DNA of 64,000 nucleotides from Tenodera sinensis. Lineage: Eukaryota; Arthropoda; Insecta; Mantodea; Mantidae. Below are positions 1-10,898 of this stretch, piece by piece. The position numbers and the translations under genes are program-made. Every line of letters starts with the position of its first letter. Within the stretch, counting starts at the first letter, position 1. A model generated the notes under the pieces. That model was not told the origin of the DNA, searched no databases, and was given only the letters and a program-made list of their open reading frames with translations. The stretch is from assembly GCA_030765045.1 (NCBI GenBank), contig CM060962.1:214856031-214920030 (forward strand), written 5' to 3'.

Positions 1-1678
1 GGAAGTGATTAAGATCCACTTGATCCTAAGTCCTATCGACCAATCTGCTTATTGAACACTATAGGGAAAGTTTTTGAATCTTTATTGAATAAAAGAATAA
101 TTGAATTTAGAACCATGATTGGCATGAATGACAACCAATATGGATTTCGGAAGGGAAGGTCTACCGAAGATGCCATTAACACAGTAATTGGAGCCACAAA
201 AAATTCAACAAGCAAATATGTAGCCGCTATTTTTGTTGATATTTCTGGCGCTTTGGTGGCCTTTTCTTTTTAAGAGATTAAGAAGCTTAAATTATCCAGT
301 TTCATTATATAGAATTCTTTTAAACTATTGCAAAGATAGAAAAGTGAAACTTTTAGGAATAAATCAAACAATAACTAAGACTATTACTAAGGATGCCCAC
401 AGGGTTCTATATTAGGGCCCACATTTTGGGACATTGTTTTAGAAACACTCCTAGAGGAAGTACAGCGCGATAATAACTGTCTGAAAGTAATAGCTTACGC
501 TGATGACGTAGTTTTTTTTAATAGATGCAAATTCAAGACGAGAACTAGAAGGAAAAAGTAATAATTTGTTGCATATACTTTCAACCTGGTGCAAGAGTTC
601 CAAAATGAAGATATCCCCAGCAAAATCTGGATATATGATTTTAAAGGGAAATTTTAAAAGGGATCCAAGTTTAAAATTTGAAAATGAAAAAATAAGAAGA
701 AATAAGAATATGAAATATTTAGGAATATATTTAGATGAGAAGTTAAATTTTAATCATCATACAGAACATGTAAGGGCCAAAGCCGAAAAAACTATGATGA
801 AACTTTCTAGAATAATTCAATTTGATTATAAAATTCCGCTCCATACTGTTAGCATATATCACACAAGCATATTCAGCTCAATAATAACTTACGGTGCTGC
901 AATTTGGGCTACTAGAATGAAAAATGTGATGATTAGAAATCTCCTAAGAAGGACACAAAGGAAAGTTTTATTAAGATTCACGGGAGCTTATAAAACAACC
1001 CCTACTTTAGCTCTTTTTGTAATAACTGGAATTTGGCCAGTAGATTTAACTCTAAGACTTCGAGGAGCTTATTTTTGGCTTAAAAAAGGAAACTTTAACG
1101 CAGTTGCTGATATTTTGGAGCAGTATTGCACTACTAAGCGGGAAATTAAAACTAGACTGATGCATATTTGGCAAGAAGAATGGGAAATTATAAATCAAGG
1201 AAGGCGTGCCTTTTCTTTCTTCACGAATATCTCCGAAAGATTGGCACTCAGACATTTGAATAATACGAAAGGACTTGTACACTATATATCTGGCCATGGA
1301 CCTTACGGCACTTATTGGAAAAATATTAATAAATTGAACACCGATGAGTGTGACGTATGCTTTAAGCAGGACACACCGGAGCATGTTATGTTTGAATGTC
1401 AAAAAAACACAAATTTTACGCTTGAGGAAAGAGAAAATCTACAAGGATATCAGCTCTTTGATATAATACGTAACAAAGATCTGTTTCCACATTTAGAGGC
1501 TCTAGCAAACAAGATTAGTTTACACGCTAGAAAGATAATTATAGAACAATCTCGACAAGCAGGAAACATAACGATAAATGCAGCAGAAAGGCGATCACAC
1601 AGAATTCAGACCAGGAACATGACAAGAAACCGTGAAAACCTACATATATATGATGAAATGGAACGGGATGGAATTTAA
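1..1678 (+). pseudogene. R1-like non-LTR retrotransposon RT, decayed 3' half
   Basis: Relic of a reverse transcriptase ORF2. The first part (13-270) reads as RT fingers (SYRPICLL, then NQYGFRKGRSTEDAI), then the frame breaks. The catalytic AYADDVVFF is still readable near 490-520, but in another frame. From 566 to 1678 one frame is open for 370 codons: a thumb/connection region (YLGIYLDEKLNF), then a C-terminal cysteine motif CDVCFKQDTPEHVMFEC, which is typical of R1/I-type ORF2 C-termini. Frameshifts at about 270 and 550 and a stop near 413 make it non-functional. It differs clearly from the Jockey families in the rest of the window and is more AT-rich. R1-clade assignment is by motif style only; LOA or I are alternatives. 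Confidence 0.75.
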
Positions 1679-1807
1679 TTATCCAGACAACGAGGTAAAG
1701 GGACCGAGCACAATAGTATACAGTCAGGATGGAGAGGCAGTATACTAGAGGAAGTATTATCGGTGTGAGGCAGGCGACAACCCACGACCAGGGAGATCAG
1801 GAAGGAG

Positions 1808-1911
1808 TGGCGAGGCGAGGCGAGGCGAGGCGAGGCGAGGCGAGGCGAGGCGAGGCGAGGCGAGGCGAGGCGAGGCGAGTCGAGGCGAGTCGAGTCGAGT
1901 CGAGTCGAGTC
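1808..1911. repeat. Pentanucleotide array (GGCGA)n passing into (GTCGA)n
   Basis: About 20 tandem 5-nt units. The first part is uniform GGCGA; the last 6-7 units switch to GTCGA through mixed units, so the array spread by unit turnover with one new variant. It lies about 130 bp after the stop of the R1-like relic, probably in its 3' UTR. The long arginine-rich open frames across it on both strands are products of the repeat, not genes. Confidence 0.95.
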
Positions 1912-2354
1912 TTCACCAAGTCGGGATTGCTGCATCATGCATTGATAGGAAGATCGGCGACGGATTGAGTGACCGCAAGTGCTAATGATCAAGTTAGTGA
2001 TAGGATTTTAAGTGCTTTATGACCTTGATTATCTAGTTAATCTAATTAAAAGTAAATAAGTGATTTAGTGATGTGAAAGTTGAATTAGTGAAGTGAAATG
2101 TGATTTATTTCATAAAACTTCTGGATGTTTAGGAAATAATAGTGAAAGATAATTTTGTAAAAATTAATTTAAAATAATTAAATATTAGTGATTTTAGTCT
2201 ACATTATTATTTTATTAAAGTATATAAACCATCTTATTAATCAAAAGTATAACATTTTTGTATATGTTGTTTTTATAAATTTTGGTTATGTAGATTCATT
2301 TTACTGGATACCAGTAAATTTTTGTTTATTTAAAATTTTTAATAAATATGTAAA
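1912..2354. other. AT-rich non-coding stretch
   Basis: No convincing gene. It contains loose GTGATTTAGTGA-like repetition at about 2020-2110 and AT-rich sequence after 2150. It is probably the tail of the R1-like element or old intergenic DNA. Confidence 0.5.
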
Positions 2355-2572
2355 TTTAAGAGGTAGAACTGGAACTTAAAATTCAATGCCACAACTGGGA
2401 TTTGAACCACAGACCTTCCGCTTGCCGGGCGGACGCTCTAACCACTGAGCTATTGTGACAAACTGCCAGAATGGCATTAAATTCTCAAGCCAGTTCGTAT
2501 TTCTCCTGGTAAACCACAAAGGCAGTCTCACATCAGGGACAATTACCCCAATGGTGACTGACTATTGCAAGT
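2355..2572 (-). mobile_element. tRNA-derived SINE, copy 1
   Basis: A 218-bp unit repeated almost exactly at 2680-2898. On the minus strand its head (2459 down to 2388) folds like a tRNA: a 7-bp acceptor stem with one G-U pair, an A box (TAGCTCAGTGG) and a B box (GGTTCAAATCC), i.e. RNA polymerase III internal promoter elements. The anticodon stem TCCGC/GCGGA closes a 7-nt loop with GGC at the anticodon position (Ala-like). The T stem is poorly paired, so this is not a working tRNA gene. About 140 nt of unrelated body follows. No poly(A) is seen. Confidence 0.7.
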
Positions 2573-2679
2573 ACTTTATATCCCAGGATTAAATAACCTT
2601 CACATGGTAATTATTATTTATTTATGCCAACAAACTTACTGTTGGTGTTTTTAAACACACAAGCCGTGTATGGGCAAAG

Positions 2680-2898
2680 TTTAAGAGGTAGAACTGGAAC
2701 TTAAAAATTCAATGCCACAACTGGGATTTGAACCACAGACCTTCCGCTTGCCGGGCGGACGCTCTAACCACTGAGCTATTGTGACAAACTGCCAGAATGG
2801 CATTAAATTCTCAAGCCAGTTCGTATTTCTCCTGGTAAACCACAAAGGCAGTCTCACATCAGAGACAATTACCCCAATGGTGACTTACTATTGCAAGT
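2680..2898 (-). mobile_element. tRNA-derived SINE, copy 2 (tandem)
   Basis: Direct repeat of the unit at 2355-2572, spaced about 325 bp start to start, differing by a few bases (one extra A near the body end, CAGGG/CAGAG, GACTG/GACTT). The tRNA-like head is at 2785-2714 on the minus strand. Both copies begin after a TTTAAG. The 107 bp between them is unique, so this looks like either two insertions or a local duplication of SINE plus flank. Confidence 0.7.
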
Positions 2899-3790
2899 TT
2901 ATAACGAGGTATCGTCAGACCATCTACCGGTCCTTATCAAACTTGAAGGCCCTCTCCGGAGTGTGCCACCCAGACCAAGGCAAAATTATAACAAAGCTAA
3001 CTGGGACACCTTCTCAGAAACCGTAGATGCCCAAATGTCGGGCATTAAAGTTGACTCAATTGAGGATATAGATGCTGCTACCGAAAAGGTGGAAAAAGCA
3101 ATACAGTATGCCATTATGGTGGCAGTTCCACTACAGCGGCAAAAGAAAACAAACGTACGCCTGCCAACAGACATACAACGTCTTACTAAACAAAGAAATA
3201 GAACCAGGCGACAGTGGTAGCAGCACCGACATCCGACATTTCAGAACCAACTCAAAACACTGAACCAACAACTTCGCGAGCGGACATCCACTGTTACATC
3301 CACCCAGTGGAACGATACATTACAGTCATTAAATCCGGGCACCAACACAGTATGGAGAATAGCAAAATGTCTCACCCGGGACAAGATCTCCATTCCCCCT
3401 CTTCACGTGGGTCAACATATCGCAACCACGGACGAAGAGAAAGCAGAAGCACTTGCAGATGCACAAAAAAATACGCTCAAACCAAACATAACGCCATCAC
3501 TGCCAGTATTTGTAAACGAAAGTGAGACCGTAGTTCAAAACATACGTGAAAGGCAAACGCACGACACAATTAGAAAAACACATGCCTGCGAAATCAAATG
3601 GATAATCAGACATCGTACGCTGCAGCCACCGCTGGAAAGCCTTTTGCACGGCTGCTTCCCAAACAGGTGGAAAACAGCAAATGTGCTACACTTCCCGAAG
3701 AAAGGCAAAATAACGCGGACCCACAAAACTACAGGCCTATTAGCCTGCTTAACACGATGAGCAAACTTCTTGAAAAAGTAACACTAAAAC
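2899..3790 (+). pseudogene. Jockey-type ORF2 fragment, internally deleted
   Basis: Relic of ORF2 beginning inside the endonuclease domain (SSDHLPVLIKLEG, then RRNYNKADW-like QNYNKANW) and running through the linker (TVWRIAKCLTRDK, IPPLHV) into the start of RT (EIKWIIRH). It then jumps at about 3620 to a later RT segment (NRWKTANVLHFPKK, then the YRPISLLNTMSKLLEK equivalent). At least one stop near 3218 and several frameshifts are present. It resembles Jk-A and Jk-B but is a separate, older subfamily. Its 5' end abuts the SINE and its 3' end is cut by X0. Confidence 0.75.
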
Positions 3791-4902
3791 GTCCACCTGT
3801 GCCCAGACAAGAGTTGGAAGATCTTCGTCTGGAAGTTCGGAGCATCCACCAACGCCTGGGCGGAGTGGAAGAAACATTACTGCAGCTCAACTCCGCCGTT
3901 ACTTCCATCGCCAACAACGTAGCCCTCAAAGACGCCAGCACTACACTAGAACAGCTCAAGGACGTCCACAACTCAGTAAAAGAGTTTCGGAAAACTGCAG
4001 CGACTACTGTTTCAACTTTACAAAAGACGTCCAGAAATGCAGTCTCAAGACTAAGACACTTCGATGGGCAAACAACAAACGACTGACAAGAATAGAACGA
4101 AATCGACTTCACCATACCAACGAACTCAAGAACGCTAATACACTATTCGAAGAGCTCTGTGGCTTATACGGAAATTTAAGAGACGTCGTCAAGGACATCA
4201 TGACGTCATACAACGATACAATCAACATATTGGAAAGGACGAGAAATACAACGACCAGCGTAGCGGCTACACAGACTGAAAACCTTCACCTGCAGCAGCA
4301 AATCTTGTCAAAGAACATCCTAGACCAACTCTACATCAACCAACATACCATCACCCGAGGGACTATTACGGACCGAGGACGCACTAAAAACAGCAACAGC
4401 AACACAACTACCAACCGGATACAACAGAAGTACTATGGACCAACTCGTATGACCACGGGACTGCACCATGTAGCCAGCTATGTGAGGTTTTGGAATGCGA
4501 CGCAGTTTTAGCCAGGAGACGCAATGAACAACTCTTCAACTCTTCACAAAATTGAGAACTTCTCGACATCGCCGACTTAGCAGCCTTTGCAAATGTCAAC
4601 GCCGTCACCCCTAAATAAAGAACTTACTCCTCTAACTTAATCCCACGTCCACTCCCCGAGTGTGACAGTCAGGACATGGTCATGACTGTCACCCGGTAAT
4701 CCTAACCCGATGCCGGTAATTTTACCGGCTGTATCCCAACGTACTGCAAGGGTGCTTCGGTGGTACCTCACCACCTACGATACACTTCTCCCCTTATGCC
4801 CCCGAGAAAATTCCTATCCCATTACCCTTTCTTCCTTCCCGGCGTAATAAGCCAACTCTTTCTTCCTTCCAACTCTCTTTCTGTCTCCCCTTAAAAAAAA
4901 AC
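3791..4902 (+). mobile_element. X0: 5'-truncated ORF1-only element
   Basis: Begins inside X-type ORF1 (PRQELEDLRLEVRSIHQRLGG, a coiled coil at about 3800-4080), frameshifted near 4083. It ends with the conserved C-terminal cysteine motif (C-x3-C-x4-C) at about 4465-4495, just ahead of the stop. The 3' UTR carries the family palindrome GCCGGTAATTTTACCGGC (4712-4729), a decayed copy of the shared stem-loop (4747-4769; GCGG now GTGG), and the X-type end TCTGTCTCCCCTT followed by A9. No ORF2 sequence lies between ORF1 and the tail. Confidence 0.8.
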
Positions 4903-6016
4903 TAGCACTCTAAGCAAACTTTTTGAACGTATTATTTTGAAAAGACTCAATGCCCACCTTCATAAACACAATATTATAATCCCTGAACAATTTGGATTTC
5001 GCGCTAAACATTCCACCACACTTCAGCTACTTCGCAAAACCGAAAATATTACTCGCGCGTTTAATTTCAAACAGTCTACAGGCGCCGTCCTGTTGGACAT
5101 TGAACGCGCTTTCGACCGTGTCTGGCACGAAGGACTCATGCGAAAACTTCAAAATATAAATATGTCAGACACCATGGTCAAACTTGTTGCCAACTACTTA
5201 AATAATCGCAAATTTGTGTCTACAATAAACGGAGCTACCTCTAATCCGCACATTATAACAGCGGGAGTACCCCAGGGTAGTTTACTCGCGCCTTCACTAT
5301 TTAATATTTACATTAATGACATCCCGAAGGTCCCCAACATTAATCTATATCTTTATGCAGACGATACTTCTTTAACTACACAGTCCCGCAGCATTTCACT
5401 CGTCAGATCGAGACTTCAAAATGCACTTACTACCCCAACTGTAAAGAAGTTGACCTGGCTATGGACCCGGACATGATTATGGAAATTGCTACACCTTACA
5501 CTTCTTTGTAAGTAATACAGCTTGCATGACAAACCAGCTTAATTACATTGCATGGCATGATTAACTACACTACACACCCGCCCAACCACTGAATTGCGTA
5601 ATACATACTATTATTGTCTTTATCCTTCAGTGTCTGTCAGTCTGTCCCATGCCTTCGGTAGCCATACCAACAATGTCCAGTCTGTTAAGTTTCCCCTATA
5701 CAAACGTAACACTGTCAGTCTGTTAGTCCTATTAACAACCTAATTAATAAACTTACTCCCCGATGGTGCTACTCAGACCCAGGTATGAGTATCACCCGGC
5801 ACAACATTATACACGATGCAGGTATTGCATGCTAGTACATACGCTACACTAACCGGGGTGCTCTGCGGAACCCGATAACATACTTATCACTACTCTAGCA
5901 CACTGTCCCCCTGCTTGTGCATGAGCATGAGCATGGGGAGGTGATGTAGCTCCTCTGGATGATCGCCACCGAGGACGGCGGGTTGGGGCCATCCTTAAAA
6001 TTTAAAATTAAAAAAA
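4903..6016 (+). mobile_element. A0: Jk-A element, 5'-truncated and internally deleted
   Basis: Starts inside the RT (CTCTAAGCAAACTTTTTGAACG). The open frame to 5476 includes EQFGFRAKHSTT, LLDIERAFDRVWHE, VPQGSLLAP (G changed to A) and YLYADDTSL. At about 5434-5446 it jumps from RT straight into the 3' UTR (GACCTGGCTATGGACCCGG), deleting the ORF2 C-terminus and the post-ORF2 structure seen in other Jk-A copies. The shared stem-loop is at 5853-5874 (CGGG/CCCG). The end GGTTGGGGCCATCCTT is followed by a degenerate A-rich tail at about 5996-6016. Confidence 0.85.
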
Positions 6017-6042
6017 TCTCATGGCTATTGTCCACGCGGAAC

Positions 6043-6632
6043 TTAGTTTAAGTCCGCCATCTCTGTTGTAATTGTTGGGTGTAATTTGATGTGGATGGCC
6101 TCCTTGATGACTCTGTCCCAGTAATTTTCTGCGTGTTCTAGAACTTTCGTGTCTAGGAAGTTTATTTTGTGGACCTGTTCTATGCAATGTTGGGCTAGTG
6201 CTGATTTTTCCGGCTGGAGAAGTCTGATGTTCCGTTGATGTTCTTTGCACCTTTCCCCTATCGTGCGTCCTGTTTGACCCACATACACCTTCCCACACTC
6301 GCAAGGAATCCTGTATATTCCTGGGACCTTAAGCCCAAGTGGTTCTTTCACCGGCCTGAGGAGTAGTCGGATCTTCTTGGGGGGCGTGAAGAAGGTTTTA
6401 ATATTATGTCTCGCGAGTATACGGGAAACCTTGTTGGAGAAAGAACCGTAGAAGGGTATGTAGGCCTTCTCTTGAGGGCTATCCTTCCCTTGTGTGAGCA
6501 GTGGTGGGTTCTTCCTGTTGCGTTCTACTTTCCTACGAGCCTCATTGATGTCCTGGTTACTATACCAATTCTTGCGTAAGGTGTCCTGTAGGTATTGAAG
6601 TTCTAGGTGTAAGTGGTCCTTGTCTGCGTGTA
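6043..6632 (-). pseudogene. Penelope-like RT C-terminus plus GIY-YIG endonuclease (partial)
   Basis: One uninterrupted frame of about 195 codons, without its start. The first ~90 residues match the end of a Penelope-type RT and linker (QYLQDTLRKNWYS, then YIPFYGSFSNKVSRIL, a motif typical of PLE polymerases). The rest is the nuclease: GIYRIPCECGKVYVGQTGRT contains the GIY...YVG core, followed by ERCKEHQRNI (catalytic Arg region). In PLEs this nuclease nicks the target for reverse transcription. The frame is intact to the TAA at 6043-6045, but the polymerase body is missing, so it is a dead fragment. Confidence 0.85.
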
Positions 6633-6652
6633 CTTACACCTAGAACTTCAAT
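6594..6652. repeat. Perfect 21-bp inverted repeat, 17-nt spacer
   Basis: Arms at 6594-6614 and 6632-6652 (ATTGAAGTTCTAGGTGTAAGT and its reverse complement) at the 5' edge of the Penelope-like fragment. One arm is coding sequence of the element; the other runs directly into the poly(T) of X1. Confidence 0.95.
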
Positions 6653-8500
6653 TTTTTTTATAAAGGGGAGAGAGAAAGAGAGTTGGGCAAGAATGAGTTG
6701 GCTTATTTCGCCGAGAAGAGTGGGAACAAGGGAGGGGAAGAAAAACTAAGCTAAAGGTTTTCAAGAGGGGGTTTTGGGAGAAGTGTGTCGTGACTATCGA
6801 GGTACTGCCGAAGCACCCTCTCAGTACGGAAGGATACAGCCGGCTATTACCGGCATCGGGAAAGGGTATCCGGGTGACAGACATGGCTAGGCCCTGACTG
6901 CCACACACGGGGAATTAGGAGTGGGATGGTAAAGTTCCGGGATCTTCTTGGTCAGCGGTTCCAGTTCCACGAGCGTTTTCCTGTGACGCCACTACATATC
7001 ATTAGATTGCATTGTTCGTCGCAAGGGTGGCGATGTGATCGTAGAAGCCAGTGTGTGAAAACTCTGGGTGATCAAACTGCTGTGGCCACCATGGTTGTGG
7101 AGAGATATGCGCTTGTGTAAGAATCTGCTGAAGTTTAACTTGTCGCTGTTGTAGATGATTTGCCTGCTGGGATGGTGGCAGGGAGTGGTGTACTTCTGTT
7201 TGAGTAGTGGCCACCTGTGTTGTTGGAGTAGTCCTGTTCTCGATCTGTGTCAGCTTCAGCTGGACTGAGTCGAGAGTTTCTCCATTGACTGCGACGCATT
7301 CAGTGAGAGTTCTGACTTCAGTTCGTAGCGCTTCAACTGGTTCTTTAAGATGAAGTCCGGAGAATGTGTTGGTGGCGATGTTGATTAAGGTGGTGACGGC
7401 GTTGGTAAGTTGTTGTAGGGCGTCTTTGATGTTACGCAGTCGTCGGTTGAGGCTAAGAACCTCAGAGCAGAGATATTCCACTTCCTTACTGGGCGGTTGT
7501 GTACTAGCGGTGGCGGCGGCGTATGTGAAGTTCGACCCTTGAAGTGTTGATGATTCTTGCTGCGTTGACTGCGTTGTCGGTTGTGGAGGCTGAGAACGTT
7601 GACACTCCTCAGGTGGTGATGCGGCGTATGTGCAGTTCGTCCCTTGGAGTGTTGATTCTTGCTGCATAGACTGCGTTGTCGGTTGTGGAGGCTGAGAACC
7701 TTGACACTGCTCAGGTGGTGATGCGGCGTATATGCAGTTCGTCCCTTGGAGTGTTGATTCTTGCTGCATAGACTGCGTTGTCGGTTGTGTAGGCTGAGAA
7801 CGTTGACACTGCTCAGGTGGTGATGCGGCGTATGTGCAGTTCGTCCCTTGGAGTGTTGATTCTTGCTGCGTAGACTGCGTTGGCGGTGGTGGAGGTTGAG
7901 ACTGCTCAGGTTGTGATGCGGTGTGGTTTCGGTGCCTCGGGTAGAGCGGACAGCAAACCTGCCTGGTGTAGTGGTCTCTCCTGTCGCAGGTGGCGCAATA
8001 CCTACGACGTCGGGTGAGGTCGTGGTGCTGACAGGAGGATGTCAGTACTGCTGCTCCACGGTAGTGACACTTGGCTCGGGCGGCACAGGACTGGGCTTCA
8101 TGTCCATAAGAGCAGCATCTCCGACAAGGCTGGATCCATTCGTCTCGACTACACTCTATACGAATGTGTCGGCCGAAGTGGGTGAGTCCTGAGGTGATGG
8201 CGGCGGTGTCGCTCCGTAGTTTCCCCTAATCCTAGAGGCACCGACTAGTGAGCTCCATTTTCGCGGTCCCTCCTGTAGTATAATCTGCGGATGCAGGTGT
8301 CGATGAACTCCAACGGCAACTGCGCCGAAGCGGCCGTACCGTGGGTTGGTTACCAGGAGGTTCGGTGGTGGTGGTGTTGTCTAGACGTGGCGCGTTGCTA
8401 GTAGCGGCGTTCTGCGTCGGGTCGGAGTTGGCGGCCAATGTGGCTCCATCTTCCGGCGTAGACTGCATATTCCGGCGATACTTCTTCTTGACCATGCTTC
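6653..8500 (-). mobile_element. X1: ORF1-only element, near full length
   Basis: Short poly(T) then the X-type 3' end (AAAGGGGAGAGAGAAAGAGAG). The 3' UTR holds the shared stem-loop at 6799-6823. The element ends about 5 nt upstream of the ORF1 ATG (8495), where the T-rich tail of C1 begins. Length about 1.85 kb, with no room for and no trace of an ORF2. No clear target-site duplication. Confidence 0.85.
6940..8495 (-). pseudogene. X1 ORF1, zinc-knuckle protein, broken
   Basis: Starts MVKKKYRRN at 8495, as in X2a. The frame breaks after about 60 codons. An RRM-like segment and three CCHC/CCHC-like knuckles remain only as pieces between about 7930 and 8220. At 7545-7895 the gene carries three to four tandem 34-residue repeats (core QPTTQSMQQESTLQGTN), against two in X2a. 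A coiled coil follows (LNRRLRNIKDALQQL). The 255-codon C-terminal frame loses register near the end (a missing A in the GGCGATGTGATCG region) and so misses the final cysteine motif. Several frameshifts: dead copy. Confidence 0.8.
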
Positions 8501-10898
8501 TTTTTCTTTTTTCTTTCTTTCTTTTTTTTTTTTGTTTTTTTATTTTTTATTTTATTTTTCCTTTTTTTTGTTAATGGTGGGGAAAAAGGCTTCCTACGCC
8601 CTTACCGCATGCATGCATGCGAGTGTAAGACTCCTGCCCAGCTTCGAACCAGAGCAGCACTACTCACTAAAAAACCCTACCGGAAGTCCTGAGGTAGAAC
8701 CTCGGGTGATGGTAGCTGCCTGCCGGTGGCAGTAACAGCAGATAATTACAGAGGAGCCATAGGCGTCCTTTGTTTGTTGATAACGGATGCATTAATGAGG
8801 GCGGAATGACTGAGTGATGTCGTTTGTGTGTATGTTGTAGCGATGGATGCTATAGTATTATGTGGTGATCGGGTTCCGCGTAGCACCCCGGATAGTGAGG
8901 TCTTTCTGGCCACATGCGTGAGCATGTGGGTGCGTTGGGTGGTCCGGGTGGTACCCATACCGGAGTCTGAGTAGCACCGCGGGGAGTGTGGTATGTTGTT
9001 AACGAAGGTGGTGTGTTTCCGTGTTGGGGACAGACGGACGAGACGGAATTAAAACATGGCTGTTTGTTAATAATGTAGTGTGTAGTAATGTTAGATTTTG
9101 TGTATACCTACAAAAGTAGGTGTTTGTTCCATTTACCTTAATCATTTCCAGTTCCAGAGCCGGGTCAGATTCATCACAGTTGGGGGGGGGGCCTCTTCCC
9201 CCCTGGCCGCCCTGATGAGCAGGGACTTGGAGGGCTGACGGCTTGTAGGAGAAAACCTGTGAATGTGAAACTAGAAGAATTGTTAGTGGATGTTTGCAGT
9301 AATAATGTGGAGATGCACGGCTACTTCGATAGCTGCGTGTGGGTCGGTTAAGTTACGGTCAAAGGGGTGAAGTGGTCTTTTGTGTTTCAAGTCAGTTGTG
9401 TCGTACGTTCCAATTTGTTGAATAAGTGGATTGTGGTTGATGGAAGCTGATTTATAAGGGTTGGTGGCTAGAATTTTAATAAACTGCTCAATTGTAGGGA
9501 TGCGAAGCTCTTCATGCAATTTGTATGCTGGAGTATAGAGGCTGACTTTGGCAGCTATGCGGAGGATTTTGTTTTGAAAAATAGTTAGAGTCTTGATGTG
9601 GGTTGGGGCAGCATAGCCCCAAACAGGGGCAGCGTAAGTTATAATGGGCCTAATGAGGCTTTTGTAAAGAATTACCCCAAGTTTAGGACTTAGCGAGCTA
9701 TTTCGATGGAGGAGTGGGTAGAGTTTTCTAAGTTGTGCCTGAGCTTTGCGACGGACGGACAGGATGTGGGGCTTCCAGGTGAGTGCCTGCTCCATGACGA
9801 CACCAAGGTACGTAACTTGATTCGTCCAAGTAATATCCCTACCAAAAAGTTGGAGAGGGGGGAGAGCGTGGGTAGGGTATCCGCGAATTCGGCGTTTTGT
9901 GAAAATGATGGCTTTGCATTTGGTATTGCTGATCTTAATGCGCCATTTTTCAAGCCATCGTTGGAGGGTGTAAAGTGCAGTTTGGAGCCTATTTCTGATG
10001 GTTGCGATTCGGCTAGCTTATGTGGTGATGGATGTGTCATCTGCATATAAGTGTAGCGAGGTATAGGGTGATCTAGGCATATCGTTAAGGTAGATATTAA
10101 ATAGTATAGGCCCTATAAGACTTCCCTGGGGGACGCCTGCATTGATCATTCTGGGGTGGAGTTTGTGTTGGATACGGAAGAGAAGAATTTTCGGTTGTGC
10201 AGGTAATTTGCGATGAGTTTGACCATTGAGTCGGACACGTTGATCATTTTAAGTTTCCGCAGTAGGCCAGCATGCCATACCTTGTCAAATGCGCTCTCAA
10301 TATCCAATAGGATGGCGCCGGTGGAACGTTTAATGTTGAAACCGTTAGTGATGAGTTCGGTTTTGCGTAGTAGCTGTAGCGTTGTGGAGTGCTTGGCCCT
10401 GAAGCCAAATTGTTCGTCTATTAAGACATTGTGCTTGATGAGGTGGTGCGTTAAACGTTTTAGAATGATTTTCTCAAGTACTTTACTAGTACTATTAATT
10501 AGGCTAATTGGCCTGTAATTCTTGGGGTTGGTAGGGTCTTTAAGTTTCTTATGAAAGTGAAGTACTTTAGCCGTCTTCCATGGATCTGGGAAGATGCCAC
10601 TGGAAAGGCAATAATTGAAAATTTGCGTGAGTCGTTGGATTGCAGGGGGAGGGAGGTGTTTTAGGACAATGTTAGGAATTTCATTGGGTAAAGGGGCTTT
10701 CTTATTGGGAAGGTGTTTGATGATCCATGAAATCTCGGATCCGCATGTTTTGCGTATTGGGTTGTGAGTTTGAGAATGAAGAAGATTTCGTGTGAGGAAA
10801 TTGGTTTCTAATACAAATTCTCGCTGGGTAGGTTCTTCATTAAGGGTGAGTGTTAGTTCGAGGGTATCTGCTAGGGCTTGAGCTTCACAACTACAAAT
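8501..10898 (-). mobile_element. C1: 5'-truncated Jockey element, divergent Jk-C relative
   Basis: Long impure T-rich tail (8501-8575), then the C-type 3' end (GGTGGGGAAAAAGGCTTCCTACGCCC). Shared stem-loop at 8870-8890 (CGGG/CCCG). The post-ORF2 structure is at 9182-9235, with stem CCCTG/CAGGG at 9210-9224 and a G-tract. ORF2 follows to 10898, where it is cut by B1. Its middle 3' UTR closely matches that of X7 (60552-62755), although the two have different 3' ends. Confidence 0.85.
9283..10898 (-). pseudogene. C1 ORF2, reverse transcriptase part, broken
   Basis: 5'-truncated before the RT domain. Readable motifs: EISWIIKHLPNKKAP, YRPISLINSTSKVLEK, DEQFGFRAKHSTTLQ, LLDIESAFDKVWHA (catalytic Asp) and, after a frameshift at about 10155-10165, the GVPQGSL and LHLYADDTSITT segments. 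A TAA follows the YADD motif at about 10015. The C-terminal part (9283-9795: TWKPHILSVRRKAQAQLRKLYPL, then RPIITYAAPVWGYAA) is open to its stop. It cannot make a full RT. Confidence 0.85.

Larger units (their letters stand above)
6017..6652 (-). mobile_element. Penelope-like element, 5'-truncated fragment
   Basis: Minus-strand fragment coding for the end of RT and a GIY-YIG endonuclease. Its 3' end meets the A-rich tail of A0. Its 5' end carries a perfect 21-bp inverted repeat: 6594-6614 and 6632-6652 are reverse complements separated by 17 nt. The outer arm is an inverted copy of coding sequence of the element itself, as if the 5' end had snapped back during insertion. Confidence 0.85.

Noticed and set aside
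1675..1992. Arg/Leu-rich proteins on both strands over the GGCGA array
   Set aside because: Open frames follow automatically from the pentanucleotide repeat; no other coding evidence.
2388..2459. Functional tRNA-Ala gene
   Set aside because: T stem has mismatches, position 33 is C not U, and the whole 218-bp unit is duplicated with a SINE-like body.
7545..7895. CRISPR-like regularly spaced repeats
   Set aside because: Contiguous 102-nt coding repeats with no unique spacers, within a eukaryotic retroelement ORF.
9210..9224. CCUGAUGAG on the plus strand, resembling a hammerhead ribozyme core
   Set aside because: It is the antisense of the conserved CCCUG/CAGGG stem, and there is no GAAA core strand or flanking three-way junction.
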